This document shows positions 28,893-38,093 of a DNA stretch of 64,000 bases, one piece after another (positions within the stretch are counted from its first letter, which is position 1; each line of letters begins with the position of its first letter). Both the position numbers and the translations under genes were made by a program. Under the pieces are notes generated by a model. That model saw only the letters and a program-made list of their open reading frames with translations, had not been told where the DNA came from and ran no database searches. The stretch is taken from contig DYKB01000030.1 of the NCBI GenBank assembly GCA_020722815.1, positions 1 to 64,000 on the forward strand, in the 5' to 3' direction. This DNA comes from Caldithrix sp. GTDB taxonomy: Bacteria; Zhuqueibacterota; Zhuqueibacteria; Thermofontimicrobiales; Sulfurfontimicrobiaceae.

Positions 28893-29702
28893 CTAATATT
28901 TAAAAACCAAACCGAACATTAATAAAATTTTTGCTTTCACCGGAAACCATTTATTGCCATGTTCGGATAATTTTATTCCAAATAATTTATCCTGGTTAAT
29001 ATACTGCAAGTATTGAACGCCGCCGGTAAAATCGAGTGAATTATTGAGCAAAAACTTTATGCCGACATGAGGTGCAATAAAAAGTTTCGTGCCTTTTTTA
29101 GGCGGGGCAAAATGCAGGAGGTCGTATTCATAATTATAATCAAATTTTCCAGAGGAAAGACTATCGAGCTTGAATCGCTTGGTCCAGTTTTCTTCGATAT
29201 GTAATTGGCGGGTAAATAAACTGATTCCCCCATCAAAGCCGGCATAAAACGCAAAATTTTTATAAATTGGGAAATGATAGTCAAAACCGGTAGAAAGCCG
29301 CAATTCTTTCAGCCGCTGCGTGGGATGAAATGTTGCCGAATAAATACTGTCCGTGCTGGTATACGACAGGGTCTTGTTCACAATTTCAGGTTTAGTGCCC
29401 GGCAGGAAATCGATATACGTATCTTGCCAGTAATCCCATTCCCATTCATCCAGCACATTATTTTGCGACAATGTCAGGTAATCAGAATGGACTTTGAGGC
29501 TATAATCAAAGTGTTTGAACAGGACAAAAGTCATATTCGCCCCGACACCAAATCCGATGGCGTTATCCGCTTTGTAAGCTTTATTTTGTGATTGCAGCGA
29601 ACCGAGCAGTGTAATTTTGACCGGTTTATCCTGAGAAAAAGTCGGTTTCATCCAGGATAGACAAATAATTAAGCAGAGTAATACGATTTGATATCTATTC
29701 AT
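28893..29702 (-). CDS. Outer-membrane beta-barrel protein
   Basis: A signal peptide (about 1-23, ending PTFSQ) is followed by strand-rich sequence with long polar loops (HFDYSLKVHSDYLTLSQ, YKNFAFYAGFDGGISLF, LDFTGGVQYLQYINQ) and ends in GLVFKY, as outer-membrane barrels do. The ATG immediately follows the PorV-like stop, with the ribosome site GGAG inside the upstream gene's last codons, so translation is coupled. I do not recognise a named family. Inferred: surface barrel of the receptor operon. Confidence 0.75.
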   Translation of the reverse strand: MNRYQIVLLCLIICLSWMKPTFSQDKPVKITLLGSLQSQNKAYKADNAIGFGVGANMTFVLFKHFDYSLKVHSDYLTLSQNNVLDEWEWDYWQDTYIDFLPGTKPEIVNKTLSYTSTDSIYSATFHPTQRLKELRLSTGFDYHFPIYKNFAFYAGFDGGISLFTRQLHIEENWTKRFKLDSLSSGKFDYNYEYDLLHFAPPKKGTKLFIAPHVGIKFLLNNSLDFTGGVQYLQYINQDKLFGIKLSEHGNKWFPVKAKILLMFGLVFKY

Positions 29703-30674
29703 TTAAAACTCCATTGCCAGCGTATATCGGATGGTTGTATCAAGCGTTTCGTGGTTCAGGTAGGCCATATCAAAGCCCACGGATTTGCCTTTAAAATTAA
29801 ACCGCAAACCACCGCCAACGCACAGGTTTTCTTCCTCGTCGCCAAACTTATATCCCGCCCGGAGAATAAATGAGTTGATTAACACGGTCTCCATTCCAAG
29901 ATGAATCCGCTCGTTGGCATCGTTCGGATGGACGGCTTCGATGATCATGGTAACATGATTGGGCGAATTTAGCGAGCCATAGATTTCACTGGAAATTCCC
30001 ATTCGCAAATGCTGCGGCATTTTAAATTTTTCCGTGGCGTATTTGGATTCCAGGCCAAAATTCTGCAGAAAAGTCCCAAGGCGCAAGCTTTTAAATCCCG
30101 TCTGATAAATAAAGCCAATATCGGCAATAATGTTATCAGCATGATAGGCATCAATTGTCTCCCGGACATATTTAAAAGTGGCGCCAAATGCAAATTTATC
30201 GGTTAAAGCGCGCGCGTATGAAACGCCCAGCGCATAAGCACCAGCCGTATAGGTGCCGAGATCGATATAAGAGCCTGTCTGCTCGGAGGTCGGATTAATC
30301 GTCTTTTCAATCTCGCCGAAATTGAAATACACGGCCTGGATTCCGATAGTGCCAAAAAGGGGAATTTGATATGTCATCCCCAATGCCTGATGGGTCGTTT
30401 CTACATACCAGTTGGCATGGGATGCATTGAACGAGACTTTTTTATCACTCAACGCGATGAGCGCCGGATTGATAAAGAGGCCATCGGACTTCATATCGGT
30501 TAAGGTCATACCGGTCTCGCCCATGGCCATATAACGCGCAGTTACCGGAATTTCCAGAAAAACAAAACCGGTTGTGCCGGTTTTTTGAAATTCACTGGCA
30601 AGTAAAATCGTTTGGCAGAGCATTGAAAAAACGAAAATTGATTGAAAAATATAATTAAATTTTTTCTTCATCAT
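29703..30674 (-). CDS. PorV/PorQ-family outer-membrane barrel (T9SS-associated)
   Basis: Starts at ATG 30674 (or 30671); the track's 30683 start is a TTG overlapping the upstream stop. After the signal peptide comes the family's start TGTTGFVFLEIPVTARYMAMGETG, then DGLFINPALIAL and GFDMAYLNHETLDTTIRYTLAMEF at the end, all as in PorV/PorQ proteins. Known: PorV forms the shuttle that moves T9SS substrates from the translocon to the attachment complex; PorQ-like members are less well defined. Its place next to a T9SS-tailed protein and the receptor suggests a dedicated partner rather than the housekeeping copy. No Por/Gld translocon core genes are in the window. Confidence 0.85.
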   Translation of the reverse strand: MMKKKFNYIFQSIFVFSMLCQTILLASEFQKTGTTGFVFLEIPVTARYMAMGETGMTLTDMKSDGLFINPALIALSDKKVSFNASHANWYVETTHQALGMTYQIPLFGTIGIQAVYFNFGEIEKTINPTSEQTGSYIDLGTYTAGAYALGVSYARALTDKFAFGATFKYVRETIDAYHADNIIADIGFIYQTGFKSLRLGTFLQNFGLESKYATEKFKMPQHLRMGISSEIYGSLNSPNHVTMIIEAVHPNDANERIHLGMETVLINSFILRAGYKFGDEEENLCVGGGLRFNFKGKSVGFDMAYLNHETLDTTIRYTLAMEF

Positions 30675-30679
30675 TATAC

Positions 30680-32704
30680 TCAATTGATAATTGCAAATTT
30701 ACCGGTTTTTTCTTCACCTTGTGGATTTGTCACCAGATAGAAATACATGCCGCTTTTGATATATTGTCCAAAATCACTGATTTGATTCCAGAACGCCACG
30801 CCGGAACCCGGATTATCATGCTGAATCGTCTTCACCAGGTCCCCGCGAACCGTATAAATGCGAATAGTGCACTTTGGGGATAAATTGACGAATTGAATTA
30901 ATTTCGTATCGCCGGCAATTTCAAAACCCGAACTGCGATAAAATGGATTGGGTACGACTTTAACATTGTCGAGCGCCGATTGAGAAGCTGGCAGCGTCGT
31001 GTAAAATGGTGTCAGGGTCCGATTCGCAAATATTGAAGATTCGAGCGGGGGTACCGAATAATTTGGATCAACGGCCCATGCGGCATGTCCATTATCATAA
31101 CTGGTGATGGAATAATAGAAACCATATCCCAGCGGCACCTGATCATCTATAAAAACATATTTTTGAGAATCCGCTCGAAAAAATTTTTGATCGCCCACTG
31201 GAATATCGGCAATTAATTTCCAGGGACCAAAAGGCAAATTTCCGGAACGATAAATGCGATAGCCCGCAATATCGGGCATCTTTTGATGTGGATCGGGAAT
31301 TTGTTCTACTGAATTGATAAAAGTAATAACATTTCCCACCACACCTTGTTTTTTATAAGAAGAGACTATAAATTGTGGTGCCGGTGGCGGCATTGGAACG
31401 GTATATTGATGCTGGTAATTGAATTCAACGCGTTGGTTCAAATATTGAACCGCCGAATCCCCCGCTGCCTGTATTTTCGCCCGGGTCATGTCGTTCCGCT
31501 GCGCATCTTCATAATTAATCCCCCCGACGAATTCTGCGACCACGATCTTAATTGAGTCCCGTCTTTCAATATTAAATGGTCCCAACGAAAAATTAGCATA
31601 CAATCGGTTTTGCCCCATGCGAATATCGTTTGCATCATCGAAAGCTTCTGACAGGAGAAGTGGATTGGCCATGGCCGCGTATTTGCTTTCCAGGCCGGCA
31701 ACACCCAGAAATGGGCCAGAATGGTCATTGGTTGGCGGCGCGGCCGACCAGGCAAATCCATTGATGTGATTTTCCCGGCCTGTTGAATCAGGTGAAATAT
31801 ATAAAAACTTCATTCCCCAAAAGCCGGGCGCGACGAATTCCGGTTCGATAATGTTTTGATCGTTGATAGCATCATAGCGAACATGTTCAAAAAAATCGAA
31901 AGATTCATCGACACCGGGAGTGGTAACCAGATCGCCAGCCCAGGCCACGAGCAATTTTTCATCAGCATCATAAGTGCTATGGGTATTCTTTGCGCCATTC
32001 GGGAAATTGGGGAAAGTGAGATTCCAACCGCGATGGTTCGGCGAAAGCGCGTGTGTAAAAAGCAGATAAACGCCATTCAGGGCATTCCGGCGCTGGATGT
32101 TCCGGATGACATATTCGATGATGAAATAATTTTCATCCGACTGGGAGCCAGACCAGTGGCGAACCGTCCGCTTCACGGCAATCGGCAGGTTCTGATTATC
32201 CCAGGGTTGATACCACGCCCCATTCATTTCCCAGCCTGAATCAATGATCTCTTCAGCCTCATACGGATTCGTTTGGAGCCAGTAATTCTGCCCGCTTTTC
32301 CATCTCTTTCGATGAACCGGTTTCCCGTTTTGATCTTTCGTAACCAGATAGCGGAATTGATCACCTTCAAACCCAACGTCCGTACCATGAGTGGCGAAAT
32401 TATCCCAGCCCCAGACCGTGCCCGTATCGGTTTTGGCCGTGATAAAAAAACCACCGGCGACAATATAGCTATTACTCCCGCCAATATTTTGTTTAATTTC
32501 TTCCGTCCGAAAACCTGGCCAATCCATTCCAAAGGTTTTGCGTTCCCAATCAGACATGGGTTCACATTCCTGGGAGATATAAAAAGAGTGCCACAATTTC
32601 CCACGGGTCATATTAATTGTATATTCATTACTTTGAGCCAGCAAATGTGTCGTAAGACAAAAGAACATCAAAATAACGAATAAAGTCAAGATTCTCAATT
32701 TCAT
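30680..32704 (-). CDS. Exported T9SS protein of the receptor operon (possible surface ligand-binding partner)
   Basis: The 674-residue protein has a signal peptide (about 1-23), a long beta-rich body with conserved-looking aromatic motifs (GRLWHSFY-like start, GTVWGWDNFATHG, YFIIEYVIRNI, HALSPNHRGWNLTFP, HINGFAWSAAPP), an FN3-like segment near 470-560 (GYRIYRSGNLPFGPW) and a T9SS module of the VVPNPFYRSSGF type rather than NYPNPFNP, ending KTGKFAIIN. It lies 41 nt downstream of the TonB-dependent receptor and overlaps the PorV-like start region. By position it takes the place SusD holds in Bacteroidota, but there is no SusD similarity that I can see. Function unknown. Confidence 0.8.
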   Translation of the reverse strand: MKLRILTLFVILMFFCLTTHLLAQSNEYTINMTRGKLWHSFYISQECEPMSDWERKTFGMDWPGFRTEEIKQNIGGSNSYIVAGGFFITAKTDTGTVWGWDNFATHGTDVGFEGDQFRYLVTKDQNGKPVHRKRWKSGQNYWLQTNPYEAEEIIDSGWEMNGAWYQPWDNQNLPIAVKRTVRHWSGSQSDENYFIIEYVIRNIQRRNALNGVYLLFTHALSPNHRGWNLTFPNFPNGAKNTHSTYDADEKLLVAWAGDLVTTPGVDESFDFFEHVRYDAINDQNIIEPEFVAPGFWGMKFLYISPDSTGRENHINGFAWSAAPPTNDHSGPFLGVAGLESKYAAMANPLLLSEAFDDANDIRMGQNRLYANFSLGPFNIERRDSIKIVVAEFVGGINYEDAQRNDMTRAKIQAAGDSAVQYLNQRVEFNYQHQYTVPMPPPAPQFIVSSYKKQGVVGNVITFINSVEQIPDPHQKMPDIAGYRIYRSGNLPFGPWKLIADIPVGDQKFFRADSQKYVFIDDQVPLGYGFYYSITSYDNGHAAWAVDPNYSVPPLESSIFANRTLTPFYTTLPASQSALDNVKVVPNPFYRSSGFEIAGDTKLIQFVNLSPKCTIRIYTVRGDLVKTIQHDNPGSGVAFWNQISDFGQYIKSGMYFYLVTNPQGEEKTGKFAIIN

Positions 32705-32745
32705 AGTAAATTAGTCCAGTTTCATAAAAATCAATCGAAGTCAGG

Positions 32746-35652
32746 TTAAAAAGATACCCGCATCGAAAGAAAAACCTGTCGTGGTAAATTTCGATAAACC
32801 TGAAAATAGTTATATAATCGCACATCCCGAAGCGGATCATCATCTGGATCCGCATACGTGGCACTGCGTAAAACCCATCGATCCAGTTCGTCACTGCCAC
32901 TTATCGGGGTGATATGCTTGTTATTCAATAAATTCAATACGCGAACACTGGTGGTAAATTGTAAATTACCCATTTTAAATGGCTTTTCAATCCGTAAATC
33001 CGTCTGAGATTCCAGTGGATACCTTCGATTCGATTCGACCTGGTAATCGTACTGATATTCAGGCGACCAGTAATAGGACAAACCGCTTCGGACAGTCAGG
33101 ATCAAACTGGCAGATAAATTTTTAAGTGGTTGAGTCCCCCAAAATTTCACGCTTTCCCCCTCCTTAAAATTGTAGGTTAACACGCCATTGAACCGATGGG
33201 TTCGATCCTCAGGGGCGAGATAATCGCTGGCCGAAAAACTATATTTTTGTTCCAGTTCTTCCGTCATCAACGACCGGTCGAGATAGACACCAAAATAGCC
33301 ATAATTAGTCTGACTTAAGGTATAAGCCAGCCGGTAACGCCAATTTTCATCTGTTCGATTGGAAAAGCTGAGTTCGATGCCGCGGGAATTGCCGTAACCA
33401 TTATTCTCATAACTGGTATAAGTGCCTTTGAGATCATCAGCTTTATTCTGGCTGCCCGTGGAACTTTTAATATAAACCATTGAAATTTGGTCTTTTAAAT
33501 CGTTATAATAGGTGACAATGTCGAGTTGATGTGTATCCCATAAATTTTGCTGAACGCCGACTTCATAATTCACGCTCAATTTGGGTTTTAAATTGGGATT
33601 ACCATAACTGCCCCAGCCATTAAAAGTCTGATTATCCAGCGCCTGGTTAATGATGGGCATCGACCGAAAATGACCGTACTGGACGCGAAAAGCGGTTTTC
33701 TCTCCGATGGGAAAGGAAATACCCAGCCGCGGTGACAGTGACATCCGTGTTTTGGATGGTTCCCATTCTGGAATTCCAGCAGAAGGACTGCCTAATGCCG
33801 GATAAAAGACATTGTACTTATCCTTCGGAACATCGGTACCAAAATTGTAGGCATCCATCCGCAGACCCAGGTTGGCGACCATCCCGGCAAATTCCATTTT
33901 ATCCTGAATATAGGCAGCGGCGTACCAGGTTTTGGCTTTATAATTGGTGGCAAAACCCGTTCGCCAGATAAATGCCGACACACAAAGGGATGAAGCGGCA
34001 TTATAATCCTGATCCATCAAAGAGGCTTCAACGCCGGCTTTAAAAAGATTGGTGTTGGAAAATTGATGGGTATAATTAATTTTTCCTTCATAAAAATGCG
34101 TGACGGACGCCTGATTGTACAAACTTGACCAGGTATAATATTCGCGATATTTTTCATTCCAGGGTCCCCGATCTTCCAGCACCCGATCTTCGGGATTGGG
34201 ATGTAATTGCACATCCTTATCGATGCCCGGGGTTGGTGTTTGCAGTGCATAAAGAATTTCATTCTGGTGCGTAAAAGATGACTCTAAAAAGGCTTTGGAT
34301 GAAAAGATAAGTTTATAATTAATACTCTGGGCAAATACTGTTTCCTCACGGGGTGAATCATACACAAGCGTATATTTTCTTTTCGCGCCATAACTTCCCC
34401 ATAATCCAGCCCAGCGAATGTCATCAGAACCGGAACCCATGCCGGAATAGTACGACTGATATAAGCCGGTAAACTTAAAATGATGCATGGTACTGGGTTT
34501 ATAGGATAAAACAAGCGAAAAATTATTCAACGCCTGCACTTTCTCGCGCGTGGGCAGCCGGGTTGGCTTGTTTTTAATCTCACCGGAAAAGAAAAAATTC
34601 ATTTTTTGAGCATCTCTTCCCAGTGGGCCGCCAAAACTGAACAGGTAGCGGGTATATGGCAGTTTGCGATAATCATAAACACCAAGAACATTGTCATCAG
34701 CAGGCGTATGATTTTTAAGCCATAAATTGTAATTTCGTCGGGCAGCTTCCACATTGACCGCGCCGGAGGAATCCCGAAATTGCGGTTCAGCGAGCCAGGT
34801 TTCGAAATTTCCCCACTTTTGCCATTCGTGCTGATTTTGTGAGTAGAGATAATCGCCCCAATGATACTGTCCGGGAGGTGAATATTCCACCTGGAAAGCC
34901 CCTGAAAATTGTGAGCCGCCTTCTTTGGTCACCACATTGACCACGCCGGATTGGGCATTGCCATATTCGGCATTAAAACCACCGGTAATCACCTCCATTT
35001 GCGAAATAGCCAATGGATTGATATCATATTTCCAGCTATTTTCTGATTTTGTACCCGTGCCATACGCCGGCACACCGGTATTGGTATTCATACTTTTGAT
35101 ACCATTAATGGAATAATTGATTTCAAAAGAACCACCGCCGCGAATGCTCAGTGTGCCATCCGGATTTTTATTGATTCCGGGAGCAAGCTCCAGGACATTT
35201 CGCAAATTTTCAACGGGCATAATCTGGACTTCTGAGGCATCATAGTGGACTGAACTGGCAGTTTTATCAATTTCCACAATGGGACGCTCGGCGGTAACCG
35301 TTACCGTTTCCCCTAAATCAAGCACATCCGGCTTCATCTGAATATCAACTTTGGTGGTTCGGCCCATTTTGACGAGCACATCTTCCACCATCACTTTTTG
35401 ATATCCGATATAAAACACTTTGAGTTTATACTTACCGGGAGGAACATTCAGAATTGTATACCAGCCATCGAAATTGGTAGCAGCACCCAATTGTGTACCA
35501 TCAATCATCACATTGGCACCGATAAGCGGCTCTTTTGTAGAAACATCGGTAATTAAGCCAGCAATTTTACCGGTCTGTTGTGCCGAAAGAAGAGAAGATA
35601 AAATTAAGGGGAGAAACAAAAGGATCAAACCCTTAAATATTTGTATTTTCAC
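32746..35652 (-). CDS. TonB-dependent outer-membrane receptor with N-terminal carboxypeptidase-regulatory domain
   Basis: The start is GTG at 35652, with GGAG 7 nt upstream. Order of parts: signal peptide (1-24), CarboxypepD_reg-like domain (about 28-105: GLITDVSTKEPLIGANVMI, GWYTILNVPPGKYKLKV), a TonB-box-like DLGETVTVTAE, plug (about 125-245: VENLRNVLELAPGI, SIRGGGSFEINYSINGI, GVVNVVTKEGG), then the 22-strand barrel ending QVFLSMRVSF with the terminal Phe. Known: such receptors import glycans, siderophores or peptides with energy from TonB. First gene of the five-gene operon. A palindrome 21 nt upstream is a likely operator. The ligand cannot be read from sequence; the carbohydrate context favours an oligosaccharide. 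Confidence 0.9.
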   Translation of the reverse strand: MKIQIFKGLILLFLPLILSSLLSAQQTGKIAGLITDVSTKEPLIGANVMIDGTQLGAATNFDGWYTILNVPPGKYKLKVFYIGYQKVMVEDVLVKMGRTTKVDIQMKPDVLDLGETVTVTAERPIVEIDKTASSVHYDASEVQIMPVENLRNVLELAPGINKNPDGTLSIRGGGSFEINYSINGIKSMNTNTGVPAYGTGTKSENSWKYDINPLAISQMEVITGGFNAEYGNAQSGVVNVVTKEGGSQFSGAFQVEYSPPGQYHWGDYLYSQNQHEWQKWGNFETWLAEPQFRDSSGAVNVEAARRNYNLWLKNHTPADDNVLGVYDYRKLPYTRYLFSFGGPLGRDAQKMNFFFSGEIKNKPTRLPTREKVQALNNFSLVLSYKPSTMHHFKFTGLYQSYYSGMGSGSDDIRWAGLWGSYGAKRKYTLVYDSPREETVFAQSINYKLIFSSKAFLESSFTHQNEILYALQTPTPGIDKDVQLHPNPEDRVLEDRGPWNEKYREYYTWSSLYNQASVTHFYEGKINYTHQFSNTNLFKAGVEASLMDQDYNAASSLCVSAFIWRTGFATNYKAKTWYAAAYIQDKMEFAGMVANLGLRMDAYNFGTDVPKDKYNVFYPALGSPSAGIPEWEPSKTRMSLSPRLGISFPIGEKTAFRVQYGHFRSMPIINQALDNQTFNGWGSYGNPNLKPKLSVNYEVGVQQNLWDTHQLDIVTYYNDLKDQISMVYIKSSTGSQNKADDLKGTYTSYENNGYGNSRGIELSFSNRTDENWRYRLAYTLSQTNYGYFGVYLDRSLMTEELEQKYSFSASDYLAPEDRTHRFNGVLTYNFKEGESVKFWGTQPLKNLSASLILTVRSGLSYYWSPEYQYDYQVESNRRYPLESQTDLRIEKPFKMGNLQFTTSVRVLNLLNNKHITPISGSDELDRWVLRSATYADPDDDPLRDVRLYNYFQVYRNLPRQVFLSMRVSF

Positions 35653-35672
35653 AGGGTAGCTCCATTAATTAA

Positions 35673-35694
35673 TTTGGCTAATTAACTAACCAAA
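35673..35694 (-). promoter_or_regulatory. Candidate operator palindrome upstream of the receptor operon
   Basis: TTGGCTAATTAACTAACCAA (inner 20 bases) is an inverted repeat with two mismatched pairs, centred on TTAATTAA, 21 nt upstream of the GTG start. The half-site TTAGTT/AACTAA resembles operators of ROK/XylR-type repressors. A second AT-rich TTAATTAATT lies between it and the ribosome site. Binding by the ROK protein of this window is an inference. Confidence 0.45.
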
Positions 35695-35774
35695 GTATAG
35701 CAATTTTTTTATTCATTGTCAAGGGGAAATTTGAATTTTATAAATTTTTTTTTACGTGAAGTATCCGGAAAATT

Positions 35775-35805
35775 TGCCACGAAGGCACGAAAACACAAAG
35801 AAAAC
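35775..35805. repeat. Short dispersed repeat F (GCCACGAAGGCACGAAAACACAAAG)
   Basis: Matches sequences at 6615-6645, 25368-25390, 25836-25862 and, inverted, 36099-36124. It flanks element A4 on the left while the inverted copy flanks it on the right. Nothing coding is seen in 35653-36133. Confidence 0.55.
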
Positions 35806-35937
35806 CGTACGTTAAGGATTATCTTATATTAAAAATGGATATTTCTTCTTTTAACCATGAATAAGAATCAGAGAAAAATTTCAAGTTTTATGAACGCAAT
35901 AACTTATTTAAAATTAAATACGAAAGACCTTTAAAAA

Positions 35938-36078
35938 GTAACCGTTCACCGGGTGGATCGACGCTGTCATTCCCGCATGTTTTTAGTGGGAATCCATATT
36001 TCTTTTGGCAAGTGGGTGCCCGATAAAAGCATTCGGGCCTGACAGAAGCTTTTATTTTATCACACCTGTAAACGGATA
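35938..36078. repeat. Element A, copy A4 (141 bp)
   Basis: Ends GTAACCGTTCACCGGGTGG and CACACCTGTAAACGGATAA. Internal hairpins: CATTCCCGCATGTTTTTAGT GGGAATCC region, and GCCCGATAAAAGCATTCGGGC. Confidence 0.85.
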
Positions 36079-36133
36079 ATTTATAAATACTTTTTATCTT
36101 CGTGCCTTAGCGACTTCGTGGCTATAAATGATT

Positions 36134-37909
36134 TTACAGGCTTGAATCAAACGGATTGAATATTTCATCCAGCAAAATTGCAAATTCTGTCCGCGTAACC
36201 AGCCCATTCCGCGAAAAACGTGGAGAAAGAAGAATACTTTTTAATGTTTCCTGAGAATTTTTATCCGCTAATTTTAGAATATGCTGATCAATAAATAGCC
36301 CAAATAACCCGCTTAACCTGGCATAACTAACGGGTGTATTTTCAGTAACTTCAATATTTTCATTAAAAATAATTTGAAAGGCATCTTTCGCCTCTTGAAA
36401 AGTCAAAAAATCATCCGGTCGAAATTTCATTTTATTTTCCCATGGTTCCGGAATTAATTCACCTTTTAGCACACCCGATAAACCGATTCGCTGCACAGGC
36501 TGGAAAGCCGGGTCGTCAGAATTGACATCACCAAACGGCATCAGCCACATTTTCGCAGCTAATAATACCTGCTGCAACTCCCGAATATCAACATCTTTGG
36601 GAGAAATTTGATGCCGCACGCAAAGTGCCGCACTGGCCCCCGCTGCCTGGCCGATTTGCATCACAACCGGTTGCAGCCGGGTACAGCCATTTACAATATG
36701 CGTCACCGAAATACTTTTTTCGGCAACCAACAAGCCATCCATTTCTTTCGGAACCAGGCAGCCGTAAGGCACATTATAAGCGGGTATATCGGGATAATCT
36801 TCGCTGATTTTTACCGGCGCTTTCGCATGATGATGATCCAACGGATAATCCCCTACCGCAACTCCGAATTTATATTTTCCCGAATGATACGGATTGAGTA
36901 TATCATTGGCAGTCAGGGTTTCAATACCGACCACGCGCCGGCTTTCGCGAATATACGGGAGGAACGGCAATTTATCTGCCGTGGGAAATTCATCATCCGC
37001 CAATCCCAGATTTTTGCGGCCCAGCTTTGTTTGAATGTGATAGACACAGCACAGCGTAAAATTTTTTGCCGCCGCAAAAGCTGCCTGACGTTCCATTGCC
37101 TTCATCTCCACGTAGTTTGCATAATAATCATTGCCGTTGATGGGCCAGTTGAGTATAAATTTATTATTCGGCAGCCGGCCATAATCCAGCATTTTTTCAC
37201 AATCTACGACATAAATGCCTGGATCTTCAACCAATTCTTTGCACATATTTTTAAATTCTGCTGGATCATAGTTTTCAGGCTTTAAAATGGTCCTGTCACT
37301 TGTTTTGCCATAATCTTTCAGGATTGCGGTATAGGTGAAGTCCTGAATAAATGCATCAGCCGAATCAGGGGCAAAGGATTCATTCGTTTCGGATCTCGCA
37401 TCCCGCCCCAGACGATATTTGCAGTCTGCCAGCGCCAAAAAATCGCCATATTCAGTCGCATCGATGCTGATTGGCGCCTGAATTGATAAAATCTCCCCCT
37501 TTTTGTTGATAAATTCTGCCCCGTAAACGGTGTTTTTATCTTTTTTTGCTTCAAGGACACGAAAACCATAATAAACCTGGATATTTGGTTCCTGCGCAAC
37601 CATCTTTTTAAAAATCAAATCGCCGACATGCGGTTCGAACAAGGTGTTACTGACCCAGCCGGTTTTCACTGCATCCGGACCGCCATAATATTCCCAAAGC
37701 TTCATTCGAAATTCACCCCATAACCCGGAAGGCAAATGATGATTTCCATCAATGGCACTCACGCCTGCTGCGGTGAGCATACCACCCAGCCAGGGTGTTT
37801 CTTCAACCAGAACAACTTCAACGCCCATTCTCGCTGCCTGTATCGCAGCAGACACCCCACTGGCACCGCCACCAGCTATTAATATATCAGTTTTTAATTT
37901 TCTGGTCAT
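36134..37909 (-). CDS. FAD-dependent oxidoreductase of the FAD_oxidored family
   Basis: The 591-residue protein opens with TDILIAGGGASGVSAAIQAARMG and VVLVEETPWLGGM, the FAD-binding Rossmann motif and the loop typical of this family (PF12831-like). Further motifs are ISIDATEYGDFLALADC (closing FAD strand) and LVPKEMDGLLVAEKSISVTHIVNGCTRLQPVVMQIGQAAGASAA, characteristic of family members found with glycoside hydrolases in Bacteroidota and Planctomycetota. The last 100 residues form a small helical domain. There is no signal peptide, so it is cytosolic. The reaction is unknown; a role in oxidising a sugar or derivative is inferred from the neighbours. Divergent from 38094; the 184-bp gap must hold both promoters. 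Confidence 0.85.
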   Translation of the reverse strand: MTRKLKTDILIAGGGASGVSAAIQAARMGVEVVLVEETPWLGGMLTAAGVSAIDGNHHLPSGLWGEFRMKLWEYYGGPDAVKTGWVSNTLFEPHVGDLIFKKMVAQEPNIQVYYGFRVLEAKKDKNTVYGAEFINKKGEILSIQAPISIDATEYGDFLALADCKYRLGRDARSETNESFAPDSADAFIQDFTYTAILKDYGKTSDRTILKPENYDPAEFKNMCKELVEDPGIYVVDCEKMLDYGRLPNNKFILNWPINGNDYYANYVEMKAMERQAAFAAAKNFTLCCVYHIQTKLGRKNLGLADDEFPTADKLPFLPYIRESRRVVGIETLTANDILNPYHSGKYKFGVAVGDYPLDHHHAKAPVKISEDYPDIPAYNVPYGCLVPKEMDGLLVAEKSISVTHIVNGCTRLQPVVMQIGQAAGASAALCVRHQISPKDVDIRELQQVLLAAKMWLMPFGDVNSDDPAFQPVQRIGLSGVLKGELIPEPWENKMKFRPDDFLTFQEAKDAFQIIFNENIEVTENTPVSYARLSGLFGLFIDQHILKLADKNSQETLKSILLSPRFSRNGLVTRTEFAILLDEIFNPFDSSL

Positions 37910-38093
37910 TTCAATTCTCTAAATGATTTGTGATAAAAAACATTTGCAATTGAACAAATAAATTATTAATTATAGACCGATCATACAAATTTTTAAACAA
38001 AATTTCAAGATAATTTTATTTCACTCCTAAAATGGAATTCATCTACCATCAAAGTAACTGCATAGAAAAATAAACTTTTAACTGAACAAAATT

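Noticed and set aside
30680-32704. SusD assignment for the T9SS protein behind the receptor
   Set aside because: No SusD helical-repeat motif is visible; the body is beta-rich with a T9SS tail, so only a positional analogy is justified.
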